The notes beneath the pieces are model-generated. The model worked only from the letters and a program-made list of their open reading frames with translations, was not told the DNA's origin and searched no databases. Below are positions 23,190 to 30,953 of a DNA stretch of 64,000 nucleotides, piece after piece. Position 1 is the first letter of the stretch, and each line of letters begins with the position of its first letter. The DNA is from Amycolatopsis nalaikhensis (lineage in GTDB: Bacteria > Actinomycetota > Actinomycetes > Mycobacteriales > Pseudonocardiaceae): NCBI RefSeq assembly GCF_030264295.1, contig NZ_CP127173.1, positions 9,183,501 to 9,247,500 on the forward strand. Reading direction: 5' to 3'. A program made the position numbers and the translations under genes.

Positions 23190-23864
23190 TCAGGAGTGGA
23201 GCGGAGACACCTCCGCGTCGGCCGCCTTGAGGGCCTCGATCACGCTCCCCAGGTGTACCCGCGCGGCCGCCGCGGCCTCCTCCGGCTGGTGCGAACAGAT
23301 CGCGTCGATGATCGCCAGGTGCTCCGGCAGCGACACCTGCGGCCGCCCCGGGCGCATCGCCAGGCGGAACTGGTGGCGGACGCTCTGCCCGCGCAGTCGC
23401 TCGAGGACCTGCGCGGCCGTGCGCTGGCCGCTGATCTCGCGGACCCGCCGGTGCAGCCGCTGGTTGAGGCCCGAATACCCGACGACGTCCCCACCCGCCA
23501 CCGCCGCCTGCATCTGCTCGCCCAGTTCGCGCAGCTCGGCCACCTCGGCGTCGCTGATCCGCTCCGCCGCCTTCGCCGCGCACAGGGACTCGAGCATCAT
23601 CCGGACCTCGGAGATCTCGACGGCCTCCTCCAGCGACACCGCCCGCACCCGCGCGCCCCGGTTCTGCACGCGCTCGACGAGGCCCTCGTTCGTCAGCTCG
23701 ATCAGGGCGGCGCGCACCGTGGCGCGGCTCGCGGCGAACTGGGCGGACAGGTCCGCCTCGACCAGCCGCTGGTTGGGCACGAACTCGCCACGGACGATGG
23801 CGTCGCGGATGGCCGCCACCACGGAACGCTCCCCCGGCTGCCGGTCCGCAGCACTCTCCGTCAT
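23190..23864 (-). CDS. GntR-family regulator, FCD subgroup
   Basis: A 224-aa protein from ATG 23864. The N-terminal winged helix reads VVAAIRDAIVRGEFVPNQRLVEADLSAQFAASRATVRAALIELTNEGLVERVQNRGARVRAVS. The all-helical FCD effector domain follows (EISEVRMMLESLCAAKAAERIS…, HRRVREISGQRTAAQVLERL, PEHLAIIDAICSHQPEEAAAAARVHL), including the His/Asp metal-binding pattern. FCD-GntR regulators usually repress catabolic operons and release on binding a carboxylic-acid intermediate. Three matching palindromes in the region make it the probable regulator of the whole aromatic pathway and of itself. It is divergent from the dehydrogenase at 23958. Confidence 0.93.
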   Translation of the reverse strand: MTESAADRQPGERSVVAAIRDAIVRGEFVPNQRLVEADLSAQFAASRATVRAALIELTNEGLVERVQNRGARVRAVSLEEAVEISEVRMMLESLCAAKAAERISDAEVAELRELGEQMQAAVAGGDVVGYSGLNQRLHRRVREISGQRTAAQVLERLRGQSVRHQFRLAMRPGRPQVSLPEHLAIIDAICSHQPEEAAAAARVHLGSVIEALKAADAEVSPLHS

Positions 23865-23892
23865 ACCCCGACTCCGTTGGTAGAAAAGACGC

Positions 23893-23908
23893 CGTTTGTT
23901 GACAATTT
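23893..23908. promoter_or_regulatory. GntR(FCD) operator in the GntR/dehydrogenase divergent promoter
   Basis: Read on the minus strand the site is AAATTGTCAACAAACG, matching the operator at 23016-23031 in its first 12 positions. It lies 29 bp from the GntR start and 50 bp from the dehydrogenase start, so it can control both directions. Confidence 0.8.
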
Positions 23909-23957
23909 TGTCGAGCACATCGTGTACTCGATCGTAGCTTGTCGAGAGGATTCTGCT

Positions 23958-24734
23958 ATGACCGGAACCATCGCGGTACTGGGCCTCGGCGAGGCCGGGA
24001 GCGCGCTCGCCCTCGACCTGGTCGCCGCCGGCGCTGTCGTGCGCGGCTACGACCCGGCCGTTCCCGGGGTCGACGGCGTGGTCGTCACCGGCTCCGAAGC
24101 CGAAGCCGCCGAGGGCGCCGATCTCGTGCTCAGCGTGAACAGCGCGTCGGCCGCCGTCGACGCGCTCGAAGCCGGGCTCGCCGGCCTGCGCGACGGCACC
24201 GTCTGGGCGGACCTGAACACGGCCTCCCCCGGCACCAAGCGCAAGCTGGCCGCCATCGCCGCCGAGCACGGCGTGCCGTTCGCCGACATCGCGATCATGG
24301 CGCCGGTGCCGAGCCGCGGCCTGCGCGTCCCGATGCTCGCCACCGGCACGGCCGCCGGGGCCATGGCCACCGCGCTGAACTCGTTCGGCGCCGCCGTCGA
24401 GGTCATGCCGGGCGACGCCGGGCTCGCCGCCGAACGCAAGCTCCTGCGCAGCGTGTTCTTCAAAGGCATGTCGGCCGCCGTGGTCGAGGCCCTCACGGCG
24501 GCCAAAGCCGCGGGCTGCGAGGACTGGCTGCGCAAGATCGTCGTCGACGAGCTGACGGCGGCGAGTGCGTCCACAGTGGACAGGCTGGTCGACGGCTCGC
24601 ACAAGCACGCCGTCCGCCGGACCGCGGAGATGGCGGCGGCCGCCGAGATGCTCGGCGAGCTGGGTGTGCGCGCCGACGTCGCGGGCGCGGCCCGGGACCA
24701 GCTCGCGCACCTGGCCGATTCCCAGGATGGTTGA
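23958..24734 (+). CDS. NAD(P)-dependent beta-hydroxyacid-type dehydrogenase
   Basis: A 258-aa protein from ATG 23958. The N-terminal Rossmann domain opens IAVLGLGEAGSALALDLVAAGAVVRGYDP. It has WADLNTASPGTKRKLAAIA and FADIAIMAPVPSRGLRVPMLATG, the substrate-loop region. The catalytic Lys region GLAAERKLLRSVFFKGMSAAVVEALTAAKAAG leads into a helical C-terminal domain of the DUF1932 type. This group resembles 3-hydroxyisobutyrate/phosphogluconate dehydrogenases and occurs in aromatic-acid clusters. Here it is a candidate for the oxidation step between ring cleavage and the pyrone or oxalomesaconate intermediate (LigC role, inference). It is divergent from the GntR gene with a shared operator. Confidence 0.85.
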   Translation: MTGTIAVLGLGEAGSALALDLVAAGAVVRGYDPAVPGVDGVVVTGSEAEAAEGADLVLSVNSASAAVDALEAGLAGLRDGTVWADLNTASPGTKRKLAAIAAEHGVPFADIAIMAPVPSRGLRVPMLATGTAAGAMATALNSFGAAVEVMPGDAGLAAERKLLRSVFFKGMSAAVVEALTAAKAAGCEDWLRKIVVDELTAASASTVDRLVDGSHKHAVRRTAEMAAAAEMLGELGVRADVAGAARDQLAHLADSQDG

Positions 24735-24783
24735 CGACGCGTAATGGTCTCCTTGCTGCCACGCAAGGGAATCACGGCGGCCG

Positions 24784-25275
24784 CTACGGCTTGAGGATCG
24801 TCGTCGGCAGGCCGAGGACCTCGACGATCCGCTCGACAGCGTCCCCGAGCCGCACGAAGTCCTCCCCCAGCGGTTCGACCACCAGCCGTCGCACGGTCGC
24901 GACGTGTCCCGGAGCTGAAGCTTCGAGGTGCGCGCGGCCGGCGTCGGTCAGGGTGGCCGCGGTGAACCGGCGGCCCTGGCCGGTGCAGACCCGGCGCGTC
25001 ACCCAGCCCCGGTCCTCCAGCCGCGCGACCGCGTGCGAAATCCGCGGGAGCGACCCGTTCGCCATCTCCGCGATCTCGCTCATCCGCAGGGTTTGCCCGG
25101 GGACGGCGGACAGGCGGGCGAGGATCATGTAGCCGAGCAGCGTCAGGTCCGCGTCGCGCAGGAGCTGGCTTTCGAGTGCTCCGGGCAGGGTCAGCAGGAC
25201 CTTGGCCAGGTTGATCCACGCCCGGTGCTGGTCGCCGTCGAGCCAGCGGACCGGCTCTTCTTCGTGCTCGTCCAC
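24784..25275 (-). CDS. MarR-family transcriptional regulator
   Basis: A 163-aa protein, start chosen at GTG 25275 (VDEHEEEPVRWLDGDQHRAW); a GTG at 25290 is possible. It has the MarR fold: LLRDADLTLLGYMILARLSAVPGQTLRMSEIAEMANGSLPRISHAVARLEDRGWVTRRVCTGQGRRFTAATLTDAGRAHLEASAPGH. It belongs to the subgroup with a conserved DGDQHRAW near the start, common in actinobacteria. It is divergent from the small membrane protein at 25339, and the intergenic DNA contains a 7-bp inverted repeat and a 13-bp direct repeat that should be its operators. Confidence 0.92.
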   Translation of the reverse strand: MDEHEEEPVRWLDGDQHRAWINLAKVLLTLPGALESQLLRDADLTLLGYMILARLSAVPGQTLRMSEIAEMANGSLPRISHAVARLEDRGWVTRRVCTGQGRRFTAATLTDAGRAHLEASAPGHVATVRRLVVEPLGEDFVRLGDAVERIVEVLGLPTTILKP

Positions 25276-25285
25276 GGTTGACTTT

Positions 25286-25329
25286 AACACGCAACCCAGC
25301 CTACCGTTTGGGTTGAACACGCAACCCAA
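25286..25329. promoter_or_regulatory. MarR operator region: inverted and direct repeats
   Basis: The 13-mer AACACGCAACCCA occurs at 25286-25298 and again at 25316-25328, 30 bp apart (about three helical turns). TTGGGTT at 25308-25314 pairs with AACCCAA at 25323-25329. The repeats end 9 bp before the ATG of the membrane protein gene and begin 11 bp upstream of the MarR start, so binding would block both promoters. Confidence 0.75.
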
Positions 25330-25338
25330 GGAGGAGCG

Positions 25339-25722
25339 ATGACGACCGCCGCCACCCCGACCTCGGCCGTCGCCCTCCGCGTCGGCTTGGCCGCACTGGC
25401 CGCTTTGGCCGTGAACACGGGAATCGCGTTGCTCGCCTCACTGCTCGACGCGGGCGGCCTCGGGATCGGCCTGTCCCCCGTCGCCTACCTGCCGGCGACG
25501 GTCGCGGGCGTGCTGGTGGGCACGGTCGGCTGGACGCTGATCGCCCGCCGGGCCCCGAAGGCGTTGCGGGTGGTGGTGCCGTCGGTGCTCGTCCTGACGT
25601 GGGTGCCGGACCTGCTGCTCCTGACGGCGGGCGCGACAGCGGCCAACGTCGTCGGACTGATGCTGATGCACCTGGTGGTGACGTCGGCGGTGGTGACGGC
25701 GATGCGTCCGGCGCGGGACTAG
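25339..25722 (+). CDS. Small four-helix membrane protein, MarR-associated
   Basis: A 127-aa protein preceded by AAGGAGGAG. Four transmembrane segments are visible: VGLAALAALAVNTGIALLASLL, VAYLPATVAGVLVGTVGWTLIA, VLVLTWVPDLLLLTAGA and LMLMHLVVTSAVVTAM. Small DUF6069-like membrane proteins of this layout are common beside MarR regulators in actinomycetes; the function is unknown. It is controlled by the operator region just upstream (inference). Its stop overlaps the convergent Pro/Gly-rich protein gene by 4 bp. Confidence 0.8.
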   Translation: MTTAATPTSAVALRVGLAALAALAVNTGIALLASLLDAGGLGIGLSPVAYLPATVAGVLVGTVGWTLIARRAPKALRVVVPSVLVLTWVPDLLLLTAGATAANVVGLMLMHLVVTSAVVTAMRPARD

Positions 25723-26606
25723 GCGCGGCCGCACCACCGCGCGGTCGGCTTCACGAGCGCGAGGACCAGCGCCGCCCCGGCGGGGACCAGCACCATCACC
25801 AACCCGACGAAGGCCCCGCCCAGGTGGATGCCGCCGATACCGGCGGCGAAGTACCAGACCCCGACGGCGTTCAGCACGACGGACGCGATGGTCAGCACGA
25901 TGGCGAGCGCGCAGCCGACGATCGTGAGCATGCGGCCGGCGGGCTTGCGCAGGAACAGCAGGATGCCGCCGGGCAGCAGGAGCGCGGCGAGCAGCAGGTT
26001 TTTGACCAGCGGGACGACGAAGATCCAGTCGACGAAGCCGAAATCCGCCAGGGTGATGACGCTGCCGACGAGGCCGACGAGGTAGAGCAGCCCACCGAGA
26101 ACGGCGAGCACCCCGGCGATGATCGCGGTGACACCGCTCGGCTTCGGGGGCTGCATCCCGTACCCCGGCGCCGGGTAGGGCGCCGGGGCGTACGGCTGGC
26201 CGGGGAATCCGCCAGGAGGCGGCGGGTAGCCCGGCTGCCCGGCCTGCGCGGGGAAACCGCCGGGCGCCGGGTAACCCGGCTGCGCCGGGAAGCCACCCGA
26301 GGCGGCCGAGTAGCCCTGCTGGCCCGGGTCGGGCTGCCCGGGAAACCCACCCGACGGCCCGGAAAGTGGCTGCTGCGCCGCGAATCCGCTCGAAGGCGCC
26401 GGGTGGCCCGGCTGCGCCGGAAAGCCGCCGGATGCCGGGTGGCCTGGCTGACCCGGGCCGTGCTGACCCGGGCCGGGCTGACCCGGGCCGGGCTGCCCAG
26501 ACTGGGCCGGGAACCCGCCCGAGGCGGCCGGATGTCCTTGCTGCCCGGGGAAAGCTCCCGAGGCGGGGTGCTGTCCCGGCTGGCCGGGCTGCGGCGGGTG
26601 GGTCAT
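25719..26606 (-). CDS. Pro/Gly/Gln-rich membrane protein
   Basis: A 295-aa protein from ATG 26606. The first 150 residues are a low-complexity, probably cytoplasmic tail of repeated PGQPG and SGGFPAQPG units (at least five copies of GGFPxQxG), ending GYGMQPPKPSG. The rest has four hydrophobic segments: VTAIIAGVLAVLGGLLYLVGLVGSVI, WIFVVPLVKNLLLAALLLPGGILLFL, MLTIVGCALAIVLTIASVVLNAVGV and LGGAFVGLVMVLVPAGAALVLAL. Such proteins are common actinobacterial envelope proteins of unknown role. The repeat tail explains the high internal nucleotide repetition around 26200-26590. Confidence 0.85.
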   Translation of the reverse strand: MTHPPQPGQPGQHPASGAFPGQQGHPAASGGFPAQSGQPGPGQPGPGQHGPGQPGHPASGGFPAQPGHPAPSSGFAAQQPLSGPSGGFPGQPDPGQQGYSAASGGFPAQPGYPAPGGFPAQAGQPGYPPPPGGFPGQPYAPAPYPAPGYGMQPPKPSGVTAIIAGVLAVLGGLLYLVGLVGSVITLADFGFVDWIFVVPLVKNLLLAALLLPGGILLFLRKPAGRMLTIVGCALAIVLTIASVVLNAVGVWYFAAGIGGIHLGGAFVGLVMVLVPAGAALVLALVKPTARWCGRA

Positions 26607-26697
26607 GGCGTCCTCGTTCTCCGGCTGACCGCCCCCGACGGTGCGCCGCCTCCCCACGGGCGGCTACGGCCGCGTCGAGTCTGCCATGCCCGCCCCC

Positions 26698-28053
26698 TCA
26701 CACCCCAGCCGTCTTCACCTCCGGGGTCCGGCTCATCCGTGCCGCGCGGGTCCGGGGGCCGAACACCGCCAGCACCACCGCGCCCACCAGCCACGTTCCG
26801 GCGATGAAGAGGAACACGCTCTGGTACCCGCTGCCGTTGTACAGCGCGGCCACGATCAGCGGCCCAGCCGCGTTCGACAAGCGTCCCAACCCGTACGACA
26901 CGCCCGTTCCCAAAGACCGGCCGCGCGTGTCGAACAGCTCCGGCGAGTACGCGTAGCCCAGAGCCGTGTAGCCGCGCTCGAACAGGTTCACCAGGAAGCC
27001 GAACACCACGATCAGGACCGGGTTGAACGTCAGCCCGTAGAACAAGCCGCACAGCGCGATGACCGTGCCGAACGCGACCAGGCACCACTTGCGCTCGAAG
27101 CGGTCCGTCACCAGCGCCGCCAGGTACGACCCGAGGGGCGCGCCGACCGTCGTGAGCGCCACGTAGAACACCGACTTCTCGACGCTGAAGCCCTCCTTGG
27201 CCAGCAACGTCGGCGCCCAGCTCGAGTAGCCGAAGAACCCGATCGTCTGGGTCACCCACAGGACCGTCAGCAGCAACGTGGGCAGCAGGTACTTCTTCTT
27301 GAGCAGCAGCCGCAGCGGCGCCTTCGCCACCGGGGCCTCGTCGATCGGCGGCGCGGGCTCGGGCAGCGGGCCCTTCTCCGCCGCGACGCGCTCCTCGATC
27401 TCGCGCAGCACCGCGTCCGCCTTGGCGTGCTCGCCGCGGCTTTCGTGCCAGCGCGGCGACTCCTTGAGCTGGCGGGTGAACAGCACGAGCAGCACGCCGA
27501 GCGCACCCCACAGGTACACCAGGCGCCACGACCAGCTGTTGATCGGCACCACCGCGCTCGCGATCAGGTTGGTGACCGGCGTGCCGCAGATGCCGATCAC
27601 GATCGCGTAGGCCTGGTACTTGCCGCGGTTCGCCGCGGGGTACAGCTCGTTGACGTAGATGACCGCGACGACCGTCATCGCCGACAGCCCCGCCGAGGTC
27701 AGGATGCGGAACACGCCCAGCGACACGATGTCCCACGAGAACACCGCGGCGAAGGAGAACGCGCCGAACCAGACGGTCGTCCACATCAGGGCGTTCTTGC
27801 GGCCCCAGCGGTCGGCGAGCTTGCTCGCGATGATCGAGCCGAAGAACATCCCGACGAACGACAACGAGGTCACGTACGCGACCTGGTTGACCGTCACGCC
27901 CCACAGCTTGATCAGCTTGGGCGCGGTGGTGGCGAAGCTGTTGATGTCCGCGAACTCGAAGAAGTAGGCGAACGAGACGGCGAGCAGGGTCACCTTGTGG
28001 AACCGGCTGATCGGCAGGCGGTTCAGCCGGTTCAGCGCGTTGGCGTGCTGCAT
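26698..28053 (-). CDS. MFS transporter, aromatic-acid/sugar-porter type
   Basis: A 451-aa permease with about 12 transmembrane helices and the MFS signature between helices 2 and 3 (GSIIASKLADRWGRKNALM), repeated in weaker form in the second half (GSYLAALVTDRFERKWCLV). The central loop contains FTRQLKESPRWHESRGEHAKADAVL, as in the sugar/aromatic acid porter families. It follows the LigI-like hydrolase by 28 bp in a unit that begins with the oxalomesaconate hydratase, so its substrate is probably the aromatic acid or pyrone dicarboxylate fed to the pathway (inference). It is the last gene of that operon. Confidence 0.9.
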   Translation of the reverse strand: MQHANALNRLNRLPISRFHKVTLLAVSFAYFFEFADINSFATTAPKLIKLWGVTVNQVAYVTSLSFVGMFFGSIIASKLADRWGRKNALMWTTVWFGAFSFAAVFSWDIVSLGVFRILTSAGLSAMTVVAVIYVNELYPAANRGKYQAYAIVIGICGTPVTNLIASAVVPINSWSWRLVYLWGALGVLLVLFTRQLKESPRWHESRGEHAKADAVLREIEERVAAEKGPLPEPAPPIDEAPVAKAPLRLLLKKKYLLPTLLLTVLWVTQTIGFFGYSSWAPTLLAKEGFSVEKSVFYVALTTVGAPLGSYLAALVTDRFERKWCLVAFGTVIALCGLFYGLTFNPVLIVVFGFLVNLFERGYTALGYAYSPELFDTRGRSLGTGVSYGLGRLSNAAGPLIVAALYNGSGYQSVFLFIAGTWLVGAVVLAVFGPRTRAARMSRTPEVKTAGV

Positions 28054-28081
28054 TGCATGCCCTTCGGGGGAAGTGGGTGGC

Positions 28082-29002
28082 TCAGGCGGTTTCGCCGGGC
28101 CAGTAGAGGCGCATCGGGTTGTCGACGAGGAGCTTGCGCCGCAGTTCCGCGGTGGCGGCGACCTGCGGCACGTAGTCGACCAGCAGCCCGTCGTCGGGCA
28201 TGTGGTCCTTCAGGTTCGGGTGCGGCCAGTCGGTCCCCCACAGCACCCGGTCGGGGAACTCGTCCACCACGCGCCGGGCGAACGGCACGACGTCGGTGTA
28301 GGCGTGCCGCTGCCCGTCGAGCGCCGGCGGCCCGGTCACGGTGAGGCGCTCGGGGCAGCTCACCTTGACCCAGACGTCGTTGCGGCCGGCGAAGTCGAGG
28401 AACCGGGCGAACTCCGGGCCGTCGACGGGTTTCGTGACGTCGGGGCGTCCCATGTGGTCGATCACGAGCGGCACCGGCAGGGTGTCGAAGAACCCTTCCA
28501 GCTCCGGCAGGTCCGCGGCCTCGAAGTAGAGCACGACGTGCCAGCCGAGCGGGGCGATCTTCTTCGCGATCGTGCTCAGGTCCTCTTTGGGCGAGGCGTC
28601 GACGAGCCGTTTCACGAAGTTGAACCGCACGCCCCGCACGCCCGCGGCGTCGAGCTCACGCAGCTGGGATTCGCCGATGTCGGGCCGCACGGTCGCGACG
28701 CCGCGCGCCCGGCCGCCCGCCGCCCGGACGGCGTCGAGCATGGCGGAGTTGTCGGCACCGTGGCAGGTGGCCTGCACGATCACATTGCGCGTAACGCCCA
28801 AGTGGTCGCGCAGCGCGAAAAGCTGGTCCTTGCTCGCGTCGCACGGCGTGTACTTCCGCTCCGGCGCGAAGGGGAACTCGGCCTGCGGGCCGAACACGTG
28901 GCAGTGCGCGTCGACCGTGCCGGGCGGCAGCCGGAAGTCCGGTGTGGACGGGTTCACGTACCAGTCCAGCCAGCCCGGCGTCTTCGGCGAGCGCGCGATC
29001 AC
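28082..29002 (-). CDS. Amidohydrolase, 2-pyrone-4,6-dicarboxylate hydrolase (LigI)-like
   Basis: A 306-aa TIM-barrel metal-dependent hydrolase from GTG 29002, overlapping the previous stop by 4 bp (GTGA). The metal-binding HxH is in TVDAHCHVFGPQAEFPFAPERKYTPCDA, a start strongly reminiscent of LigI (PDC lactonase). Later motifs are VIVQATCHGADN, GVRGVRFNFVKRLVDA, LVIDHMGRPDV and VLWGTDWPHPNLKDHMPDD, with the catalytic Asp in GTDWPHP. The enzyme would open the pyrone ring to 4-oxalomesaconate, feeding the hydratase encoded just upstream. The assignment rests on motifs plus context; other amidohydrolase_2 lactonases share them. Confidence 0.82.
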   Translation of the reverse strand: MIARSPKTPGWLDWYVNPSTPDFRLPPGTVDAHCHVFGPQAEFPFAPERKYTPCDASKDQLFALRDHLGVTRNVIVQATCHGADNSAMLDAVRAAGGRARGVATVRPDIGESQLRELDAAGVRGVRFNFVKRLVDASPKEDLSTIAKKIAPLGWHVVLYFEAADLPELEGFFDTLPVPLVIDHMGRPDVTKPVDGPEFARFLDFAGRNDVWVKVSCPERLTVTGPPALDGQRHAYTDVVPFARRVVDEFPDRVLWGTDWPHPNLKDHMPDDGLLVDYVPQVAATAELRRKLLVDNPMRLYWPGETA

Positions 29003-30027
29003 CGCCCTTGTCCCTTCAGGAGGGCGTCCAGACGCGGGTAGACGGTGCGGGCGTTGAGCTCCCGGATCGCCGCCCAGTCCTCTTCGGACAGTTTCGCCGC
29101 CTCGGCGTACCGGCGGGTGTCGTCGAAGTACTGGCCGGTGCGCGGGTCGACGCTGCGGACGGCGCCGATCATCTCCGACGCGAACAGGATGTTGCGGGCC
29201 GGGATGACGTCGAAGAGCAGGTCCGAGCCGGGCTGGTGGTACACGCAGGTGTCGAAGAAGACGTTGTTCAGCACGTGTTCTTCGAGCTCCGGCTTGCCCA
29301 GCGCCATCGCGAGGCCGCGGAACCGGCCCCAGTGGTAGGGCACCGCGCCGCCGCCGTGCGGGATGACCAGCCGCAACGTCGGGAAGTCGGCGAACAGGTC
29401 GCCCTGCACGAGCTGCATGAACGCCGTCGTGTCGGCGTTGAGGTAGTGCGCGCCGGTGGTGTGGAACGCCGGGTTGACGCTGGTGCTGACGTGCACCATC
29501 GCCGGGATGTCGTACTCGACCATCTTCTCGTAGATCGGGTACCAAGACCGGTCGGTCAGCGGCGGCGCGGTCCAGTGGCCGCCGCTGGGGTCGGGGTTCA
29601 GGTTCAGGGCGACGGCGCCGTACTCCTCGACGCATCGCTTCAGCTCCGGCAGGCAGGTCGCCGGGTCGACTCCCGGCGACTGCGGCAGCATCGCGGCGGG
29701 CGCGAACCGCTCCGGGTACAGCGTGGCGACGCGGTGGCAGAGCTCGTTGCAGATCGCCGCCCACTCGGCCGAGGTTTCGAAGCCACCGACGTGGTGGGCC
29801 ATGAACGACGCGCGCGGCGAGAAGATCGTCAGGTCGATACCGCGTTCGTCCATCAGCCGCAGCTGGTTCGGCTCGATGCTCTCGCGCAGCTCGTCGTCGC
29901 TGATCCGCAGGTCGGCGCGCACGGGGGCGGCGGCGCCGACGTCTTCCAGGGCGGCGACCTGCCGATCGCGCCAGTCCGCGAGCGCGGGCGGGGCGGTCGT
30001 GTAGTGGCCGTGGCAGTCGATGATCAA
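28999..30027 (-). CDS. 4-oxalomesaconate hydratase (LigJ)-like amidohydrolase
   Basis: A 342-aa protein, start probably TTG 30027 (then IIDCHGHYTTAPPAL) because GAGAGGA sits just upstream and no ATG or GTG fits. The HxH metal site is CHGHY, followed by LDLTIF-like strand and IFSPRASFMAHHVG, LNPDPSGGHWTAPPLTDRSWYPIYEKM, MVHVST and RLVIPHGGGAVPYHWGRFRG, all typical of LigJ/GalB amidohydrolase-type 4-oxalomesaconate hydratases. The enzyme adds water to give 4-carboxy-4-hydroxy-2-oxoadipate, the substrate of the aldolase at 22284. It is the first gene of the hydratase-lactonase-transporter unit, with a GntR operator 45 bp upstream. Confidence 0.85.
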   Translation of the reverse strand: MIIDCHGHYTTAPPALADWRDRQVAALEDVGAAAPVRADLRISDDELRESIEPNQLRLMDERGIDLTIFSPRASFMAHHVGGFETSAEWAAICNELCHRVATLYPERFAPAAMLPQSPGVDPATCLPELKRCVEEYGAVALNLNPDPSGGHWTAPPLTDRSWYPIYEKMVEYDIPAMVHVSTSVNPAFHTTGAHYLNADTTAFMQLVQGDLFADFPTLRLVIPHGGGAVPYHWGRFRGLAMALGKPELEEHVLNNVFFDTCVYHQPGSDLLFDVIPARNILFASEMIGAVRSVDPRTGQYFDDTRRYAEAAKLSEEDWAAIRELNARTVYPRLDALLKGQGR

Positions 30028-30071
30028 AGTGGGTCCTCTCGGGTCTTCCGCACGCACTCTAATCGTCGATG

Positions 30072-30087
30072 AAATTGTTGACAATAT
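30072..30087. promoter_or_regulatory. GntR(FCD) operator upstream of the hydratase operon
   Basis: AAATTGTTGACAATAT matches the site at 23016-23031 in 13 of 16 positions, the differences being the central two bases and one arm base. The palindrome extends outwards as TCGTcgatg…ctacgACGA. It lies 45 bp before the TTG start of the hydratase. Confidence 0.85.
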
Positions 30088-30145
30088 CTACGACGAAGTT
30101 TGCCCGCGGACCTGGGAGACCGAAGGGCCGGGGCCGCGTGACCCG

Positions 30146-30832
30146 TCAAGAACGCGGGGTGACCTGCCCCGCCCGGGCCATGGCGCCCGCGATCAACGTC
30201 GCCAGGGCGTACTCCAGCGACGTCACCAGATCCATCCGGAACTCGGCGATGCCCGGGTCGGCTTCGTACGCCGCTTGGACGCTCGCCGACGGCTGGGCGT
30301 GGGTCCACAGGCCGCCCGCGAGGATCATCGCCAGGAGGCACACCCCCTTCGCCTCCTCGCCGACCTCCGGCACGTACTCGCCGACCAGGCCCACCATCGC
30401 CTGCAGCCCCGCGAGGGCGGTTCGCTTGTGGCGCACCACGACGTCCACCGAAACGTTGTGCTCCAGCACGCCCGCCTGCGCGGCGACGAGGTCGCACAGC
30501 ACCCGCCGCCGGGCCAGGGAAGCGGCCACCACCGCCGCGAACCGGTCGGCCCGCACCCGGGCCGGGAGGCTTCGGTCGACGCCCGCCGCCAGCTCTTCCG
30601 CCACCTCGGCCAGCCAGTCGTCCAACGCGCGCTCGAGCAGTTCGAGCAGCACCGCCTCGCGGGATTCGAAGTAGCGCAGCACGTTCGACTTCGCCAGCCC
30701 GACCCGGCGGCTGAGCTCGTTGAGGCTCACCTCGGCCACCGGCATCTCGTCGAGCATCGCCAGCGCGGTGTCGAGGATCGCGCGGCGGCGCTCCGCCCGC
30801 TGCTCCGGGCTGCGCGCCCGCTGAAACGTCAT
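30146..30832 (-). CDS. TetR-family transcriptional regulator
   Basis: A 228-aa protein from ATG 30832. The N-terminal TetR helix-turn-helix reads RAILDTALAMLDEMPVAEVSLNELSRRVGLAKSNVLRYFESREAVLLELLERALDDW. The helical ligand domain (TetR_C type, …LCDLVAAQAGVLEHNVSVDVVVRHKRTALAGL…) follows. It is divergent from the SDR at 30954. The 121-bp gap holds a TTGACA-N17-TAACGT promoter and three copies of a GACCG-N-CGGTC palindrome, so it is probably an autoregulating repressor of the SDR. Confidence 0.93.
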   Translation of the reverse strand: MTFQRARSPEQRAERRRAILDTALAMLDEMPVAEVSLNELSRRVGLAKSNVLRYFESREAVLLELLERALDDWLAEVAEELAAGVDRSLPARVRADRFAAVVAASLARRRVLCDLVAAQAGVLEHNVSVDVVVRHKRTALAGLQAMVGLVGEYVPEVGEEAKGVCLLAMILAGGLWTHAQPSASVQAAYEADPGIAEFRMDLVTSLEYALATLIAGAMARAGQVTPRS

Positions 30833-30856
30833 GCGGGACAGGATACCCACCCGTGC

Positions 30857-30923
30857 AGACCGGCGGTCTCTTGACAAAAGACCGATGGTTCCTTAACGTC
30901 GAGGACATAACAGACCGCCGGTC
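30857..30923 (+). promoter_or_regulatory. SDR promoter overlapped by TetR-type operators
   Basis: A consensus-like promoter has -35 TTGACA at 30871-30876 and -10 TAACGT at 30894-30899 with 17 bp between. Palindromes AGACCGGCGGTCT (30857-30869) and GACCGCCGGTC (30913-30923) flank it, and a weaker copy (GACCGATGGTT, 30880-30890) lies in the spacer. Binding by the divergent TetR protein would occlude RNA polymerase. Confidence 0.8.
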
Positions 30924-30953
30924 CGCAAGGGCCGTCCACAGCGAGGAACCGAC

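Noticed and set aside
26140..26600. Minisatellite-type DNA repeat
   Set aside because: The repetition follows codon-level PGQPG and GGFPAQPG units of a single reading frame, so it is protein-level low complexity.
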